From Beta vulgaris subsp. vulgaris (taxonomy: Eukaryota; Streptophyta; Magnoliopsida; Caryophyllales; Amaranthaceae): 64,000 nt of DNA. Location of the stretch: contig NC_079206.1 in NCBI RefSeq assembly GCF_026745355.1, positions 11,562,779-11,626,778 on the forward strand. Reading direction: 5' to 3'. Positions 1 to 12,241 of the stretch are shown one piece after another (position 1 is the stretch's first letter; every line of letters starts with the position of its first letter). A program made the position numbers and the translations under genes. Under the pieces are notes generated by a model that was not told the origin of the DNA, did not search any database, and saw only the letters and a program-made list of their open reading frames with translations.

Positions 1-1270
1 TGTATAAGAGGCTGTAAATTGTTGTTGTATTCCAGTAGCTTTGCAATAATTTTTAAATACAGTCGATTTATATTCACCCCCTCGATCTGATCTTACGATT
101 TTCAACTTATATCCACTTTCTAGCTCCACTAAAGCCTTAAATTGCATAAATGTATCAAATGCAACTGATTTCTCTTTCAACATATACACCCATAATTTTC
201 TGCTATAATCATCGATGAAGGTAATAAAATAACGATTACCTCCTAAAGATATCGGTTCCAGTGGTCCACAAATATCTGTGTATACCAATTCCAATGGTGC
301 TTTTGCTCTCCATGATAATCCCTTCTGAAATGGAAGTCTTGCTTGTTTTCCAGCCATTCATATCTCACAAACTTGTTTAGGATGTTCAATGGTAGGCAAA
401 CAATGCACCATATTATTCAATTGCAAAAGCTTTAAGCCATTGAAATGCAAAAGCCCAAAACGTTTATGCCATTTCCATGACTCATTCTCTATAACACCAT
501 AGAAACATTTTTGTATCTCGATGTTAAGTTGCAGCGGAAACATGCGATTTTCCTCGTCATTTTTTATTGAGCAATAAGTCTTCCACTCTTATCTTTAAGT
601 TGAAGATTATTACCCTCCATATGAATAATATATCCTTTTTCAAGGAGTTATCCAATACTAAGGATATTACTTTTGATATTAGGCACATAATAAACATTAG
701 AAATGGATTCTTCATTTCCATTCTTTTGATATATTCGTATTTTCCTTTACCTTTAACTTGGATGAATCTCCCAAGCTTACATTGCCTTGTACCTTCTCAT
801 CAAGGTCGATAAAATATTCTCTTCTGCCACACATGTGGTTACTCGCACCAGAATCGAAAAACCACATGTTGTGCGGATTACTAGCTTCTTCATGTGCTAT
901 CAACAATGTAGGACTTTCTTCAATATTTTTAGATGATTCAGCGAAATTCAAGCGATTTACCTAATCCTTTTGTTTGCTGCAACATTCAGATGCATAATAT
1001 CCATATTTTTGACAATTATAGCATTGAATGTTTTTTGTCTTACCACGTTCATTAAAACTCTTTCCTCCTCTGTTTAACCCTCTTCCATGGCCAAAACTTC
1101 TCTCATTATTTTGGTTGCAAGGTTGGTAGTTACCACAACCTCTACCTCCTCGTCCTCGAAAATTGCCTCGTTGATTTCCACTCTTTGTTCATTTTATAAC
1201 AATATTGATATAAGTGCTTGTTCTGTTATAGTCGGTCCTGACCTTTATATTGGAACTTTTGCATCCATGT
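1..1270 (-). pseudogene. Ty1/copia gag-pol fragment (gag zinc knuckle, protease, integrase)
   Basis: Read on the minus strand, the order is: an Arg/Gly-rich gag tail; a CCHC-like knuckle near 990 (CYNCQKYGYYASEC, with Tyr where His is expected); the aspartic protease motif WFFDSGASNHMCG near 860; a stop-ridden linker; the GAG-pre-integrase block WHKRFGLLHFNG near 460; then the integrase core down to the window edge, with a readable DRGGEY motif near 80. This order (gag-PR-IN) is that of Ty1/copia. The reading frame has several stops between 540 and 700 and after the knuckle, so it is non-functional. Reverse transcriptase, if present, lies outside the window. No LTR was recognised at the upper end. 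Confidence 0.9.
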
Positions 1271-2093
1271 TATATGATATTTGCTTGTGATTGCAACTTT
1301 TGCCTGTTATTAACTTGTCAAATTGTCATTTATGCGTCGTCCTATAATCGCGTTTAGCAAACAATAGAAAATTCGTCAATTGGCCAATATGTCGTCTAAA
1401 TCCCCCAAAAACGTGTCGGGGAGTAATGCGCTAAGCGCATTAAGTTGCGCCTGATGCACCACTCTCGCACCAGAGGCATGGTTGTGCGTCGGGCGCAGCA
1501 CTGTTGCATGGCACGTTGTCTGTGCATCGCATGCGTTTTGTCGATTTAGTCGTCGTAATGGACGATCCTACCTTCTTTCCTATGTTTGTTTGTTTGCATT
1601 CGCGTAGTACATGGTCTAATCAAAGGTATCACCTAATTAAAAAAACAATCAGTCTTTTCATGCAAGGCCGAGTCTGTCCTAAAAGTACATCTAAAGTGGT
1701 CATTGTAGAGTTAGAGTTGTCATGCATGTCTACCTCTTCCCACTTTCTCTCTGTTGTTCAACTAATCTTCCCTATCAATTCTATGCAATCATATTCAACC
1801 AATTTGAAAAACTTATATTTTTCAAAATCAATCCTAAATGAGCGTCTATACTACCTTATTCGAAGACAGTTGCTAATACTTACCACATATTGGAAAAAAA
1901 AGTTTCAAAATTAATCCATCATCTTTTCCTACCAAAAGATAAAAACAAGGGGAATTTCGAAAATCTAAGCCCATCCTAAACACCTTCATTCAATCCAATC
2001 CAATCAACTCAATCCAATTCACTTGCATTCGTTTAAGGCTCATATGCAATAGAGTCCATTTTTTCTTCATATTAGTTCCATCTAAGTTTGAGT
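1271..2093. other. No gene; probable 5' part of a degenerate LTR retrotransposon
   Basis: No convincing coding sequence; the long open frame at 1504-1914 has no recognisable domain. Sequence style (repeated 'aatccaatcc' and 'gagtcca' words) continues unchanged on the other side of the CACTA element at 3568. The two parts therefore look like one older sequence split by the CACTA insertion, probably the leader of the Ty3-like element whose gag is at 4670-5946. No LTR pair was found. Confidence 0.35.
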
Positions 2094-3567
2094 CACTAGT
2101 AGAAAAAAGGCTACTTGATGCGGTTAAAAAGTGCCCTATTGCTGCGGAATAGGGCGCGCAGCAATTAAGGGCGCAGCAATAGGTATTAATAATATTGCTG
2201 CGGTTTAAGCCGCAGCAATATAAGGAAATATTGTTGCGGTTTTAAAGACCAAACCGCAGCAATATTTAAAATAGTATTGCTGCGGTTTTGGCCCAAAAAC
2301 CGCAGCAATAGGTCTTGGTAACCAAAAAAAAAAAATTTTTTTTTGCATTTTGCTATCAAATTTGAATTAAAATCAAGCAATTAATCCATCCACTATCACC
2401 TACCTAATTCACAGAATCTTAAAATCAACAACAAAATTGACAAAAGGAAAGAATATGAAATAACTAAAAAAATCTAGATCTGGTAAAATTACCAGAAAAT
2501 TAAACAAAATAAACATACAAAACGAACTAAAAAAAATTACATGAAAAAAATACAAATCTGACGAAAATAAAAATTACACAAAAAAAATTAAGACTTTCTA
2601 ATAGAAAGTAATCACATCCAGCTACATTATAAGGAACACATATATCATCTTAGCAACCAAGCCAAAATCCAAATCAGATCTGAAAAATCGTGGCTCGAAC
2701 GAACAAATATGAAGAACAAACGAAAACGAACGTGGCTCGAACCCCTCAATTCTTCATCGTTTTCTTCGTGGCTCGAACCCCTCCATTCTTCATCGTTTTC
2801 TTCGTGGCTCGAACCCCTGACGAACGACGAAGAAGAAATCAACGGCTAGAGGGCTTGTGGCTCACCAGATATGACGACCGAAAACGAATAACAAAAAATG
2901 ACGAAGAACCAGATATGAGGAGAGAGAGGGAGAGAGAGAGAGAGAACGAACGAACCAGATATGACGACGAAGAACAAAAAGTGACGAACGACGAAGAACA
3001 AAAAGTGACGAACGACGAAGAAGAAATAAACGGCTGGAGGAGTTGTACCAGATATGGCGAACTAGATATGACGAAGAACAAAAGAAAACGAAGAAGAAAT
3101 GATGAACCAGATATGACGACCGAAAACGAAGAACAAAAAATGACGAAGAAGAGAGAGGAAGAGAGTTAGGAGAGAGAGAGGGGGGAGAGAGAGTGGAGGT
3201 TTAGAAAAAACGGCTGGAGGAGTTGTAAAGGAAGAAGAAATAACCCTAATTGGGCCGCGTCCTTTTTTTTTTTTAGAGTAGACAATATTGCTGCGGTTTT
3301 GGGCGGGAAACCGCAGCAATATATTTTAAAAAATATTATTTTTTATATTGTTGCGGTTTCCCGCCCAAAACCGCAGCAATATTAGTTTCTCCAGGCCCCA
3401 TATTTTTTTCAAAATGTTTCCGTTAAACAATATTGATGCGGTTTTGGGCGGGAACCGCATCAATATTGTTATTTTCAATTTTTATTTTCTTTTTGCGTGT
3501 AATGTTGCTGCGTATAGGTAAAACCGCAGCAATATCACCACAGCAAATAGCATTTATTCTACTAGTG
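2094..3567. mobile_element. Non-autonomous CACTA (En/Spm) transposon, 1474 bp, 3-bp TSD AGT
   Basis: Begins CACTAGTAGAAAAA and ends with the inverse (...TTCTACTAGTG). It is flanked by the 3-bp direct repeat agt at 2091-2093 and 3568-3570, as CACTA transposases produce. Both ends carry subterminal inverted repeats built on the word TTGCTGCGGTTTT and its complement, arranged so that neighbouring copies form hairpins. The interior (2690-3200) is purine-rich with short tandem motifs and no transposase, so movement would need an enzyme supplied in trans. Borders and TSD are exact. Confidence 0.93.
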
Positions 3568-3879
3568 AGTCCATGCATTCATATTAGGTGCACTAGCATT
3601 AGAGTCTAGTCCATATCAGAATCTAGGCCCATTTGCATTATGTGTGAAACCTAGTCTATGTCAAGCGTAGTCTAAGACTAATCCAACTATATATCCATCC
3701 AATGTCAAGCCCATGTGCACTTTTAAGTCTAAGTTCAAACCAATATTGGACTAAGTCCAGAATTAGGTGCATATAAGGCCCAACTCATTTCCAAAATCAA
3801 TCGAGTCCACTCATTTCCAAAGTCAATCGAGTCCAATTCCAAACCCATATAGGACGAAGTCCAAGCCACTAAGCCTAGA

Positions 3880-4450
3880 AAAGGTAGCATCCCTTAAGAC
3901 CATAATGACACCCCTTGACTTAGTTAAGCTAGTCACCCTTTAGACCTTAACGGCAGCCTTTGACTTAGCTAAGCTAGTCACCCTTAAGACCATAACAACA
4001 CCCTTTGACTTAGCTAAGCTAGTCACCCTTAAGACCATAACAACACCCTTCGACTTAGCTAGGCTAGTCACCCTTAAGACCATAACGACTCCCCTTGACT
4101 TAGCTAAGCTAGTCACCCTTAAGATCATAACGACATCCTTTGACTTAGCTAAGCTAATAATCCTTAAGAACATAACAACACCCATTGACCTAGCGAAGTT
4201 AGTCACCTTTAAGACCATAAAGGCACCCTCTGACTTTAGCGAAGCTACTCCCACCTAACATCTAATAGCAGTCCAAGTCTGGTGAAGCTAGTTTACCTTA
4301 AGTCCATAATGGCCCAAAACGTTTGAGTCTAGCGAAGCTAGTCCATCTTAGATCAATAAAATCTCATATCATCGAGTTTGGCGAAGCCAATCACCTATAA
4401 GTCCATAAAGGCAATCCATTAAGTCTAGTGAAACTAGCATAAAACCCCAA
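3880..4450. repeat. Tandem repeat, about 45-bp unit, 10-12 copies
   Basis: Units of the form 'agctagtcacccttaagacc' followed by 'ataacgacacccttgactt' repeat every 44-46 bp. They are best conserved at 3925-4240 and degenerate towards 4440. The period is a multiple of three, so a repetitive open frame appears on the minus strand, but it is a by-product and not a gene. The array lies just upstream of the Ty3-like gag and probably belongs to that element's leader. Confidence 0.85.
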
Positions 4451-4669
4451 CCATTCAGTCTACTCGCATAGTTCAGTTTAGTCCAATCCACATCTATATA
4501 TGCATATAGTTAGGCCCATGTCGCCATCACAACCATAATCATACCCATTTCTAATCATTTTCCATTCCCGTTTCCACTTTCATCTTCATTACCCATCTCT
4601 CAATCCTGTTTCCATTTTTCCATCCCTTATTTCCATTTCTCATTTCGAAAGTCCCATTTCTAAAAATTT

Positions 4670-5946
4670 ATGAGGTCTATTCGATTTCTGTTCAGGACAG
4701 ATTGTGAGGTTATAACTTGGGAACGCCCAAGAGACAGGCAACAAGTCGACCTAATCCTAGACTCGTCAAGCGCTTCCTCACTAATTTTTCAGACGAATCC
4801 TCCGACTCTTCTGAATTTTCATCTGAAATGGGGGACAATAGTGAACAACTCAATGTCATTATGGCTCGCTTACACTGATGAACTCTCGTCTTATGGAACA
4901 AGACAAAGATATTAAGGCACTGAGGGAGAAGCTAACTAAAGAAGACAAACAAGACGCCACTCCACCACCAATCAAGTCCAACACGAATTTGAGGTTCGAA
5001 AAACTCAAGCAACTGATCGATTCAATTCCCTTACTCGAGAGTCGGGTTCATGGCCACGACATCATTGATCCTGAACTGAGGCACAAGCTCCCTAAAAAGG
5101 TAACATTAGGTGACCTCCCAAAATTCAAGGGGGTCGAAGACCGAAATGATAATCTGAGAGCTTCTTCCATCTCTATTGGCTCTCAAGGGCATGAGCAAGG
5201 ACCTATTTGCTTATTTATTTCCCTTGACCTTGGATGCACATCCATCCAAGTGGTTCAGATCGATGAACAAAACCAAGCTGAATGACTAGGACTACATCAG
5301 AGAGGAGTTCCATAAACAATACTCAGCTTTCTATTGGCTTGCGTGAGTTAGAGTTAACTAAACAAAACTCCAACGAAGACCTCGTCACCTTTCTTAACAG
5401 ATGGAGGGAAAAAGTTGCACAAATGACTAAAATGCCATATCAAGAGGATCACGTCTGGTTGATGATCCGTAACCTGCAGCCCAAATATAGGGATCATATT
5501 GTATTTCAACCCATAGAGTCTTTCACGAAGCTCTATAAGGTAGGCTTGCTGATTGAGGAAGGGGTTTCAACAACAACTCTTTCAAGAAGAGTAATAACAA
5601 CCCTTCTAACTCTAACGTCAATGCCCTAACTACTAAAAAAAGAGGTTATCAAGGGCCTCAAAAGACATTCACTCCATTGGGAATTACCTTAGAAGAATCC
5701 TTCACTATACTTCATGCAAAAGGAGCACTTCAGCCTCTTGGCCCTACACCAAACCCTGCTCTTGAGAAAAGATCCAATAAATGGAATCCTAATGCCTACT
5801 GCAAGTATCATCAAGGAAAGGGATATATGACATCGCGTAGCTGGATTTTGAAGCATTTTCTGCAGGATATGGTTGAAGAAGGTAAATTACCAGTTCCGCC
5901 TACAACAAAAGTTAGCAACAATGGCAACCCCTTGGGCAGTGCCTAA
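4670..5946 (+). pseudogene. Ty3/gypsy-type gag remnant
   Basis: Three overlapping frames together read like a plant Ty3 gag: an acidic and coiled N-terminal part (4880-5000); a retrotrans_gag core in pieces (5090-5280 and 5340-5570), including the blocks KKVTLGDLPKFKGV and LNRWREKVAQM; and a C-terminal CKYHQGKGYM block near 5800 that resembles the Cys/His motif of this gag type with the second half decayed. Frameshifts near 5150, 5280 and 5620 break it. No protease, reverse transcriptase or integrase follows. It is either the gag end of a truncated element or a gag-only non-autonomous one. No LTRs were found. Confidence 0.75.
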
Positions 5947-6180
5947 ATAATTATGTCGAGGCTTAGCCATTTAGTATCAGTTTTTTAGGTTGAGTCGGAG
6001 AGTCCCTCCTCTAGCTTCTTCATTTCCGTTCCCATCGAGTCTATGTACTTGAGCACTATAATGTTTATCAACCTTGTTTCATTTATTCCTTTTAATTAAT
6101 AAAATAATCGCATTTGCATTATCATTTTCAATTTCATTCCATCATTTTATTTATGCTTCTAATTCAATGATGAAACTTAA
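5947..6180. other. Gag 3' flank, no gene
   Basis: AT-rich sequence after the gag stop. It lacks a recognisable polypurine tract or LTR border, and I see no coding potential. Confidence 0.4.
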
Positions 6181-6954
6181 ATCACCTAACGAACTTGACT
6201 AATAATAATAAACAAAAAAGAGATCTGAAATGAAAAACTAAAAGAGAAAAATTAAAAAAACTAGAGGAGCACTGGTGGTGCGCAAACCCACTTGAATTAA
6301 TGGAGGAAAGAATGGAGCAAGGTGGTGCGCTTCGTGGTGGTGGAGCAATGTAGCGCGTTGCATGGTGGTGGAGCAATGTAGTGCGTTGCATGGTGGTGGA
6401 GCAATGTGGTGCGCTGCGTGGTCATGGTGGTGGAGCAAGGTGGTGGTTCAATGTGGTGCGCTACGTGGTCGTGGAGGTGGAGCAAGGTGGTGGTTCAATG
6501 TGGTGGGGGAGTTGGGGATTTCTCGCTCGTAAAATTTCTCTAAGGGATGGAGATAGAAATGTGCTTGGGTATACTATACATGCGCGCAATTCATTAGAAT
6601 AAAAAAAAATGATAAAGAAGGGTTGCGATTTTCCAAAAAAACGCAGCCCTTCGTAACAGAAGGGCTGCGTTTTTTTGGACAAGTGCAACCCTTCACTAAA
6701 AAGGGTTGCGCTTGACTAAAAAATAATGCAGCCCTTCTTACAGTTAGAAAGGCTGCATTTTTTAGTCAAGCGCAACCCTTCACTAAAAAGGGTTGCGCTT
6801 GACAAAAAAACGCAGCCCTTCTAACTGTAAGAAGGGCTGCGTTTTTTAGTCAAGCACAACCCTTCTTTTAAAGGACTGCGGTTTTCTTTAAAATCACAGC
6901 CCTACAAGAAAACGCAGTCCTTCTAGCGCAACCCTTCCTTTTTTTCCCCTAGTG
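6181..6954. mobile_element. CACTA transposon right-end remnant
   Basis: The right end is clear: it terminates ...CCCCTAGTG at 6954. For about 350 bp it carries inverted copies of AAGGGTTGCGCTTG and AGGGCTGCGTTTTT, the same kind of subterminal hairpin repeats as in the CACTA at 22077-23412. At 6290-6500 there is a GGTGGTGGAGCAATGTGG-type tandem repeat that produces spurious long open frames on both strands. No matching CACTAG left end was found upstream, so the element is truncated. The left border given is only where the sequence style changes. Confidence 0.7.
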
Positions 6955-7005
6955 AAATAATCTAACTAGCTTAATATATGAGTAACATATTTTAAGATTG
7001 TCATA

Positions 7006-7225
7006 CTCCCTCCATTTCATAATATAATACTATTTGTTTCTCTTTTACATAGTTTAAAAGATAGACTTTTGACCTTTAATATATTCAATTCTTTATTAAT
7101 AAATACGTATACTTAACAAAATTCCACAAGGTTATAATATTTCTTTGTTACATTAAAGAGAATATTTGGTCAAATATTTTAAACTTTGATCCACTAAAAA
7201 TAAAATAAGCATATAGAAGAAATAG
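7006..7225. mobile_element. Stowaway-like MITE (Tc1/mariner)
   Basis: Left end CTCCCTCCATTTCATAATA preceded by TA. The right end, followed by TA, is a decayed inverse. It is AT-rich, 220 bp and non-coding. It lies about 700 bp beyond the 3' end of the ERF gene. Confidence 0.55.
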
Positions 7226-7938
7226 TATTTGTCTTCTTCTACGAATTACCAATGCACACACCGTGGCAACTATTCTCTCTATCCTTCTTATTCCTTCTCT
7301 TCCTCTCTTTTTTTTGCAACTTGCAAGTTCTTTATAACAATAACGATGAACAGGTGGTTAATCGAGAAACATAATTAGAATAACTATATCAATAAAGTAA
7401 AGACATTTGACATCACTTGTGTTTTTTTTGTCATTATCTATTTGTAATTTGTTACAATTAAACATGAAATAGGAGCAAGTGTAGCCTTGTAGGGTATTAG
7501 GTGTTCTCAATGAATGAATTTTAACTAAGTATTTTGTTTCGATTATTGTCCTTTCCTCTTTTGCTTCCTCTTTTGCTTTTATCAACTTGTATCTATAAAT
7601 AGATACATTGCATTCTAGCTCGCATGCAAGTTGATAACCATCTTATTCAGCAACTTGCATGGCCAAACAAAGGTAGAGCCACCACTTTGAAATTTAAACA
7701 ATCTTTTTCATTCCATTAATCAAACATTAATATTCTTACTTATCCCTACCACTTTCAACTAAAAACATAATTTAACCATATCAATTAAATTAATCAAATG
7801 AAAAAATATACTATTCCTCTAAACCACAAGGCTGCTATTCACATAATACAGCACCCGTTAAACGTTCTACTTTTTCACATTTTTTTTTTCTTTTTCTTAC
7901 AAAATAAGTTCTACTTTAGTACTAATCATTATAATGTC

Positions 7939-8985
7939 TCACATAACCGCCAGCTGTGGGTACCCAAACGATGGATGTGGAGATAACGGCGACAAAGGAG
8001 GTACGTTAAATACTCCATTTTCTGTCTTCACATCCACATCCCAAAACGCCGTCCAACTTGACGGCGTCAACGGCCCCATTTCTTCAAACGACGTTGTTTT
8101 GTTCTTACACGTATTCTCAGTTTTGACTTTCTTTGTTTCCACTATCTCCGTTTTCTTCACCTTCTCCACCTCTTTTCTCTTCCTTCCGCCGTCACTGCCA
8201 CCGCATACGGAGGCAGCCACGGTGGTTGAGGAGTCCTCCGCCACCAAGTTACAAACTTCGAGTGGAAAGTTTAGGATTGCCTTCGAGCCACGGAGCTTGA
8301 AGGCGGCCCGATCATAGGCTCGGGCCGCTTCCACCGCCGTGTCGTAAGTCCCGAGCCAAACACGGGACCCGCGCTTGTTCGGGTCCCGAATTTCGGCCGC
8401 GTACTTCCCCCACGGCCTTCTCCTCACTCCTCTGTAGTGCCTCCGAGTCTCCTCCTCCGAGTTGACTCGCTGAGTCGACTCGTTGGCGCTAACTCGCTGA
8501 GTCGACTCGGGCACGAACTCGACCACCTCGAATTTTTTCGCCGGAGCCGGAACTGCGATTTTCATCGCCGGTTTTCTCTCGCGAAACTTCGACTTCGATC
8601 CGCCGGAAAACGTCGGCGATGGTGATGATATCGGATCAAACTTAGTGAAATCGACATCAAAATCAAAGTCAAAATCGAAATCAGAAGCTTGTTCTCCCTT
8701 AATTGAGGTCGGAATCACCTGTTCTTCGAACAAAAACGAGGTAGAACTGCTAGAAAGAGAGTTTTGTGAGGAGAGAGAATTTGAATTTGAATTTGATTTG
8801 GAAATTGATAGTTCAGGTTTAGGATCTTCAAATCCAAAATTACACTGATTAAATACGAAATTAGTGGTATTATTATTAGCATAATTATTATTAATAAAGC
8901 TAAATCCTCCACCGATTGGAGAGAGTTCACTGAATAGATGGCTTTTGATGAACTCTAAAGCTGATGATTCATCGGATAACGCCAT
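7939..8985 (-). CDS. AP2/ERF transcription factor, ERF5/ERF6-like (group IXb)
   Basis: This is a single-exon gene of 348 aa, likely a nuclear activator binding GCC-box promoters in ethylene, jasmonate and stress responses (role inferred from family). The N-terminal helix [13 protein letters not shown] (residues 7-19) resembles the conserved N-terminal motif of group IX ERFs. An acidic run of Asp-Phe repeats (102-113) may serve activation. The single AP2 domain spans about 183-241, with [18 protein letters not shown] and [16 protein letters not shown]. It has the Ala and Asp expected of ERF rather than DREB proteins. Basic clusters at 268-288 may be the nuclear signal. The C-terminus [17 protein letters not shown] (329-345) matches the Ser-Pro motif thought to be a MAP-kinase site in ERF5/ERF6 relatives. 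The frame is intact from the first ATG to the stop. This looks like the only live host gene in the window. Confidence 0.95.
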   Translation of the reverse strand: MALSDESSALEFIKSHLFSELSPIGGGFSFINNNYANNNTTNFVFNQCNFGFEDPKPELSISKSNSNSNSLSSQNSLSSSSTSFLFEEQVIPTSIKGEQASDFDFDFDFDVDFTKFDPISSPSPTFSGGSKSKFRERKPAMKIAVPAPAKKFEVVEFVPESTQRVSANESTQRVNSEEETRRHYRGVRRRPWGKYAAEIRDPNKRGSRVWLGTYDTAVEAARAYDRAAFKLRGSKAILNFPLEVCNLVAEDSSTTVAASVCGGSDGGRKRKEVEKVKKTEIVETKKVKTENTCKNKTTSFEEMGPLTPSSWTAFWDVDVKTENGVFNVPPLSPLSPHPSFGYPQLAVM

Positions 8986-9084
8986 TGTTGAAGAAGATAC
9001 AAGGTTTCAATAAAACTTAAAAGATGAGAGAGAAAATAAAAAGGAGGTAATGAGTTGAGTGGAAAAGAAGTGTGGAAATTTGGG

Positions 9085-9092
9085 TATATATA
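9085..9092 (-). promoter_or_regulatory. TATA box of the ERF gene
   Basis: TATATATA sits 100 bp upstream of the ATG, which predicts a transcription start near 9055-9060 and a leader of about 70 nt rich in CT. A minus-strand TTGACC (W-box core, 9340-9345) lies about 280 bp upstream of the predicted start. Its role is only a possibility. Confidence 0.6.
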
Positions 9093-9524
9093 GAGAGAGA
9101 AATAAGTGAGGTTCTAGGAGAGGTCATACCAAGAGGAAGCATCGTCTTACCTCATATGAGAATTGAGATGAGGAGAGAGAAAAGTAAAGTTTCGTATTAT
9201 ATGATTGATGTGATTTTAGCCGTTGATTTTCGATTTGAATATTCGCTCATTGCGGCAGCTGATGTAGATCTTACCGTTGATTAATTTGTCACATTTCACT
9301 TTATGACAAAATTGTATATTTGTTTTTACTGTTGTACGTGGTCAATCGTGCGGTCTTTTTAGTTTTCAGGCACTTTTCTGGAAGCTGCTTCTAGGATGGT
9401 TCTTTTAGCTTGGTTGAGAAGTGTGCAAGAGAGATTTTGGATAAGGGAGAATGGCAGTAGTTATATATGGATATTGGATATGGATAGAACTTGAATCTTT
9501 ATAACTTTCTATTACTCTTTCCGT

Positions 9525-9863
9525 CTCATAATATAGTGCTTGCATTCTTTTTTGGGTATCTCAAAATATTGTGCCTATTTTTTTATCAATTTGTTTGGAC
9601 TAAATTATCCTTCATTTCTACATAATACTTTCCAAAATACCCTTACTTTTTTTTAAAATATGTGCCCTATTTATTATTTTACACCATTCCAAGGTATATT
9701 TATTGCTCTTTCATTTTATTTTAAAGGAAAAAGAAGAAAAAAACTAGTTCCAAGACAAAATTACTCAATAATAAACATTTACTTAAATATATATTTTTGT
9801 GAAATCCTAAAACTCTTTCCATTTTCCTTAATTCTTGTGAAAAATGAGAAGTGAGCACTATAT
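9525..9863. mobile_element. Stowaway-like MITE, right end lost
   Basis: Left end CTCTTTCCGTCTCATAATAT after TA. The inverse of its inner TIR (gcactatatta) appears at 9856-9865, where the next MITE begins. The outer right TIR is missing. Confidence 0.5.
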
Positions 9864-9865
9864 TA

Positions 9866-10121
9866 CTCCCTCCGTTTCATAATAAAGTGCCTACTTTATT
9901 TTTTGTGGGTCAAACTTTAAAATCTTTAACTGAATATTCTCATTTGTTGATATAAAAAAACATATTCATGTGGGATCTTGTTAGATTCGACTCAATGTGT
10001 AGTTTCATAATATCAACTTTTTATATTTTTTTATTAATACGGAATTGAAGATATTAAAGGTCAAAGTTACGTTTTGGAGACCGTCTAAAAAAAACACGCA
10101 CTATTTATGGGACGGAGAGAG
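9866..10121. mobile_element. Stowaway MITE, TA TSD
   Basis: CTCCCTCCGTTTCATAATAA at the left and its near-inverse (TTATGGGACGGAGAGAG) at the right, flanked by TA at 9864-9865 and 10122-10123. It is 256 bp and non-coding. It lies about 0.8 kb upstream of the ERF TATA box. Confidence 0.8.
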
Positions 10122-12065
10122 TATTTGATAGTATGTTTTCTTTGAGAACACTTGTCAATGTACTGTTTTGAACTTTTACATTTTAAGTTATTAATAATTA
10201 AAAATTAAAAAAATTAATATTTGAAAAATATGCATTGAGATGAATCTAACAATATTCGATATGATAATATTTTCCCTTTAAGTACAAATCACAAAAGATA
10301 ATCAAATTCACATAATGAACATTATCAAAAGTCAAAATGGGTCATCTAAAAATAGGGAGGAAGGATATATGTGAAGGAGGAGGAAGATGATGTCCTTCTT
10401 ATAAAAAAGATATTAATTATATTCTTAATAAATTGGAATTGTCATATATATTAAATAATAATTTCTTATTTGTATTTGTCATATGTATTGAACAAGTGAA
10501 TAATGAAATTAAATTTGAAATTTCAATTAAACATTAAGTTAGAGAGAATTATTTCATCTTCTTACATGTATGATATGTGTAAAAAATTATTATCAAAAAT
10601 TAAATTGACAACGTAACTTGATTGACACAATCATATGAAAAAATAATAACTTAAATTCTAGATTAATAATTATATTTGTTAATTTTTTAGATTATATGAA
10701 AATGGTCCTGTGTAACCCAATAAGGAGGAGGAGAGTTTAGCCCACTTACAAGGTAGGAGGTTCCATCCTAAAACCAATTGGAGATAGGAGGAGTAACTCC
10801 TAATCTTATAAAGTGGTTTACTCTCTCCTCTTTCTCCAATGTGGGACACTCACAAGTGGGTACTTAATGAGTTTCAACAATATTGATAATATTTAAAACC
10901 TAAATGTTGATTATTTTGCGGTAATCTCTATAAATCAAGCTCTTCCACTTTATTAATATTCAACGATTGAACCTGATACACAAATTATCCCACTTTATTT
11001 GAGCACAAGCTTTCTTCTGTTTTATATTTCTTTATCTCAACACTATATTTGATGATGATGAACAAATAGCTTTTAAAACCAACGAAACATTGATTTAATA
11101 AAAACATATTTAAAAAATTAAGATAATTATAAATGTCTGTTCGAATCATATTTTTTCTAACACTGATAAATAACTAATTAAGAAAAAAAACGTTAATATG
11201 ACATGCACGTATATACGTACATAAAATACTAGTAGGAATATAAAAGAACATGCTCAAAAAATGCTAGTAGGAACATCCGATAAGGCGATAATCTCCTTAA
11301 CAATTCTGTAATCATTTGTAAGATATATTTGATTTAGTTAAAGGATCGATGTTAGCTGGAGAGTTTGTGAATTGTGTGCAAGCTAAGTGTGCGCTGCATG
11401 CATGAGGTTAATTCTCAGTTATAAGAAATGATAAACAAAGTTAAAATTTGGTAAACTAAATGTTGGTTGCGTAGAGAAATTAAGATAAAGAAGTTCGATC
11501 TCTTTAGGTATGTACACTACGAGCTACAATTATGGAATCGATCAACGACCAAATTATAGATATCACGTTACTTATAAGTCATGTAAATAATGATAAATCT
11601 TTGGTTGACCATGAAATTTGGGACCCGAGACTGAATACGTTTCAATGACCCCATGCAAATTAAAAGCTACTAAGAAAAAAGTAAGAGACGGAAAGAAGCC
11701 TTCTTTTCTAAACGATTAGAAACAGATTCATCTCGTCTATTGGACTATTTCGTATTTTTTTTTGAATCCGGGGACTATTTCGTAGATGGTTAGCTATACT
11801 CTATAACTACTTCAGTATATCCAATATCAAAAATTTTACACTATTTTTTTTTATTCGGTAATTAACTAGTCAAGTAGGTTCATCTCGATCATGAGATTGG
11901 GAGGTGGGAGCTCCAACTATTGGGCTCCCAAGTGATTCTCATTTTATATTATTTATAAGCTAATATTGATTGCATTTGTTACTAATAAATAAAAATAAAT
12001 TGATATCATGCGGATGAGGTAATACATTGTTAGGATCAGTATTCATGTGTATTTTAAAAAAAATA
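10122..12065. other. Intergenic, AT-rich, no gene
   Basis: I see no coding sequence. A short block at about 10707-10868 ('tgtaacccaataagg' to 'tccaatgtgggacactcac') has the style of a plant LTR remnant, but no borders could be defined. Confidence 0.5.
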
Positions 12066-12240
12066 TTCCTTCTGGTTTTTATTAGTTTACCCCTTTCTTT
12101 TACACAGAGTTTTTAGGAGAAATAATATTGTGAGTCATAAAAAAAAATAAACTATTATTTTATATTAAAATTAAATGTATGTATGATAAAAAGTTAGTGG
12201 TCTTATTCCAAAAATCGAAACAAAAAAAAGGCTAAAGTAT
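12066..12240. mobile_element. Partial Stowaway MITE, inverted relative to its neighbour
   Basis: Contains 'attagtttacccctttc', 'acagagtttttaggagaaat' and 'gtgagtcataaaa', the reverse complement of the right arm of the MITE at 12242-12722. It ends abruptly where that MITE begins, giving a head-to-head pair of family members. Confidence 0.6.
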
Positions 12241-12241
12241 A

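Noticed and set aside
1504..1914. 136-aa open frame
   Set aside because: No domain, biased composition, lies in retroelement leader-like sequence.
3940..4254. 104-aa minus-strand protein with 15-residue repeats
   Set aside because: Produced by a 45-bp DNA tandem repeat in a retroelement leader; no domain and no upstream signals.
6182..6485. His/Pro/Cys-rich small proteins on the minus strand
   Set aside because: Shadow of the GGTGGTGGAGCAATG repeat inside the CACTA remnant.
8437..8848. Two plus-strand open frames opposite the ERF gene
   Set aside because: Shadows of the minus-strand ERF coding sequence (GC-rich and Ser/Asp-rich codons).
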